DNA from: CAYUET01 sp964443875
GTDB lineage: Bacteria; Auribacterota; JAFGBW01
Assembly (NCBI GenBank): GCA_964443875.1
Contig: CAYUET010000071.1
Coordinates: 1 to 7,185 of the forward strand
Direction: 5' to 3'
DNA: 7,185 nt
The position numbers were made by a program, and so were the translations under genes. The notes below the pieces were generated by a model that was not told the origin of the DNA, made no database searches, and saw only the letters and a list, made by a program, of their open reading frames with translations. The stretch's first letter is position 1. Each line of letters opens with the position of its first letter. This document shows, in pieces, positions 6,504 through 7,185 of the stretch.

Positions 6504-7083
6504 GGGGAACCTCCGGGATTTCAATTCCTGCAAGCATCATGTCATCGATGGGTTTATAATGGCAAAAAGACAGAACTTCCTTCCAGATCATGTCGATCAT
6601 ATCTTCCATGTCTTCTTTTGAATATTCTGCTGTAAGCCCGGATATTCCTTCCATCTTCATCTGGAGGATGTTTCCGCTTTCCCCGTCTTTTTTTACCACA
6701 TTGGTGAGGCCGTCTGTGAAAAGGATAAGGCGGTCTCTGGGATGGAGGTCCACAGAAGCTCTTCCAAAGGAGCAATCCTGAAACAGGCCGAGGGTGGTGC
6801 CCGGAACTTGAAGGGTTTCAGGGATGTGTGTTTTTTCAGGAAGATAGATCAGCGGCGGATGCCCGGCATTGAAGATTTCCGCTTTCATGTTTTTAAGGTT
6901 GATGTTTACAAAAAGCGCCGTGACCAGCCGGTCATGGTTATAGCTCAGGTAAAGGGAGGTGTTCAGGTAATTCAAAAAAAGATCTTCGCTGGCATTTTCC
7001 TGAAAATACTGATCAAACAGGGTTTTGATGACGATGTGATGGTAGGTGGCGCCCATATCATGCCCGGCCACATCCGCCATGAG
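6490..7083 (-). CDS. PP2C/SpoIIE-type serine phosphatase, C-terminal part (5' end lost at a join)
   Basis: RsbU/SpoIIE-family phosphatases dephosphorylate STAS-domain antagonists. From the internal Met at 7080, 196 residues are recognisable. MADVAGHDMGA carries the first metal-binding Asp/Gly, NAGHPPLIYL (71-80) is the family core, LILFTDGLTN (118-127) has the second metal aspartate, and KPIDDMMLAGIE (176-187) has the last. A complete catalytic domain should have about 50 or more residues before MADVAGHD, including a GGDxxD-type motif. Here the frame stays open to base 7185, but the translation (ending ...ATGTTSKPL before MADV) no longer resembles the family. The true upstream sequence, possibly including a receiver or sensor domain, is therefore not in this window. 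The gene ends inside the start region of the HATPase-STAS gene, as expected for partners. The end at 7083 is a homology limit, not a start codon; an automated call may instead run to the edge or start at TTG 7125. Confidence 0.82.
   Translation of the reverse strand, partial: LMADVAGHDMGATYHHIVIKTLFDQYFQENASEDLFLNYLNTSLYLSYNHDRLVTALFVNINLKNMKAEIFNAGHPPLIYLPEKTHIPETLQVPGTTLGLFQDCSFGRASVDLHPRDRLILFTDGLTNVVKKDGESGNILQMKMEGISGLTAEYSKEDMEDMIDMIWKEVLSFCHYKPIDDMMLAGIEIPEVPRVQH
6510..6514 (-). promoter_or_regulatory. Ribosome binding site that sets the HATPase-STAS start
   Basis: GGAGG is placed 6 nt before the GTG at 6503, inside the last codons of the phosphatase gene. It argues for the GTG start over the in-frame TTG at 6533 and suggests translation coupled to the phosphatase gene. 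Confidence 0.75.
7064..7083. other. Junction between minus-strand phosphatase gene and plus-strand gcvPB fragment
   Basis: Over about 7064-7081 the same bases read convincingly both ways. On the minus strand they give the MADVAG of the phosphatase. On the plus strand they give PATSAM, which fits the P-A-S/T-A-x-M segment of glycine dehydrogenase. Left of this only the phosphatase reading makes sense; right of it only the dehydrogenase reading does. This is the pattern of a join at a short shared sequence. Confidence 0.65.
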
Positions 7084-7185
7084 CGGTTTTGAGGTTGTTC
7101 CCGTTGCCACAGACGCCCTGGGCAACGTTGATCTTAACAGCCTGCGCGAGGTCTGCGACGAAACGGTCGCTGGCTTAATGCTGAC
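7064..7185 (+). CDS. gcvPB: Glycine dehydrogenase (glycine cleavage P-protein, C-terminal subunit type), internal fragment
   Basis: About 40 codons on the plus strand, read in the frame of the CCG at 7064, translate as PATSAMSGFEVVPVATDALG followed by NVDLNSLREVCDETVAGLMLT up to the window edge. This matches the pattern of P-protein: 'NPASAxMAGFxVxxIPxxxxGxVDLxALKxxxxxxVAALMLTNPNT'. P-protein is the PLP enzyme that decarboxylates glycine in the glycine cleavage system. The codon before 7064 is Cys where the family has Asn, and a stop occurs at 7043-7045, so the N-terminal part is missing. The lysine that binds PLP would lie outside the window. The match is from remembered family wording, without an alignment. 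The piece is a remnant or the other half of a chimera, not a complete gene starting here. Confidence 0.75.

Noticed and set aside
6742..7092. Plus-strand frame of 116 codons opposite the phosphatase gene.
   Set aside because: Antisense to the metal-binding core of the PP2C domain; it ends at a stop at 7090-7092 and is not in the gcvPB frame.
7084..7185. Upstream extension of the phosphatase frame to the window edge, including a TTG start at 7125.
   Set aside because: The translation is unlike SpoIIE-family sequence, whereas the opposite strand gives a good P-protein match, so the open frame is judged accidental.

Overview
The window is a compact, single-direction signalling operon on the minus strand, read from right to left. 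In transcription order it encodes a PP2C/SpoIIE-type serine phosphatase (C-terminal part), a fused HATPase-STAS partner-switch protein, CheA, CheW, a transmembrane methyl-accepting chemotaxis protein (MCP), and the receiver half of CheB, which leaves the window at base 1. Spacings are tight: a 14-nt overlap, a 14-nt gap, a 4-nt ATGA overlap, a 22-nt gap and a 60-nt gap. Four of the five visible starts have a good Shine-Dalgarno (SD) sequence, and three starts are placed downstream of the longest open frame because of it. No RNA genes, insertion sequences, CRISPR arrays or intergenic stretches over 60 nt were seen.

The mixed base composition, the MCP signalling-tip wording (NATIEAASAGEAGKGF), the CZB-type receptor and the phosphatase/anti-sigma genes next to cheA all suggest a Desulfobacterota (deltaproteobacterial, perhaps Desulfobacteraceae-like) bacterium. 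That is an impression from protein style, not a database result.

How the genes may work together: the MCP carries a probable zinc-binding CZB motif in its extracytoplasmic sensor. It would control CheA through CheW, and CheB would adjust receptor methylation. No CheY, CheR or CheD is visible, so the output is unknown. Upstream, and overlapping or nearly abutting, is a partner-switch pair. One polypeptide holds both an RsbW/SpoIIAB-like kinase and its STAS-type substrate domain, and a separate phosphatase could reverse the phosphorylation. This physical coupling of a partner switch to a chemosensory array is the most interesting biology here.

At the right edge, about bases 7064-7083, the minus-strand phosphatase gene stops matching its family before its N-terminal half. 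The opposite strand then reads as an internal piece of glycine dehydrogenase (glycine cleavage P-protein, GcvPB type) to the end of the window. Both readings fit over about 18 bases, so this looks like a microhomology join: an assembly or amplification chimera, or a real inversion.
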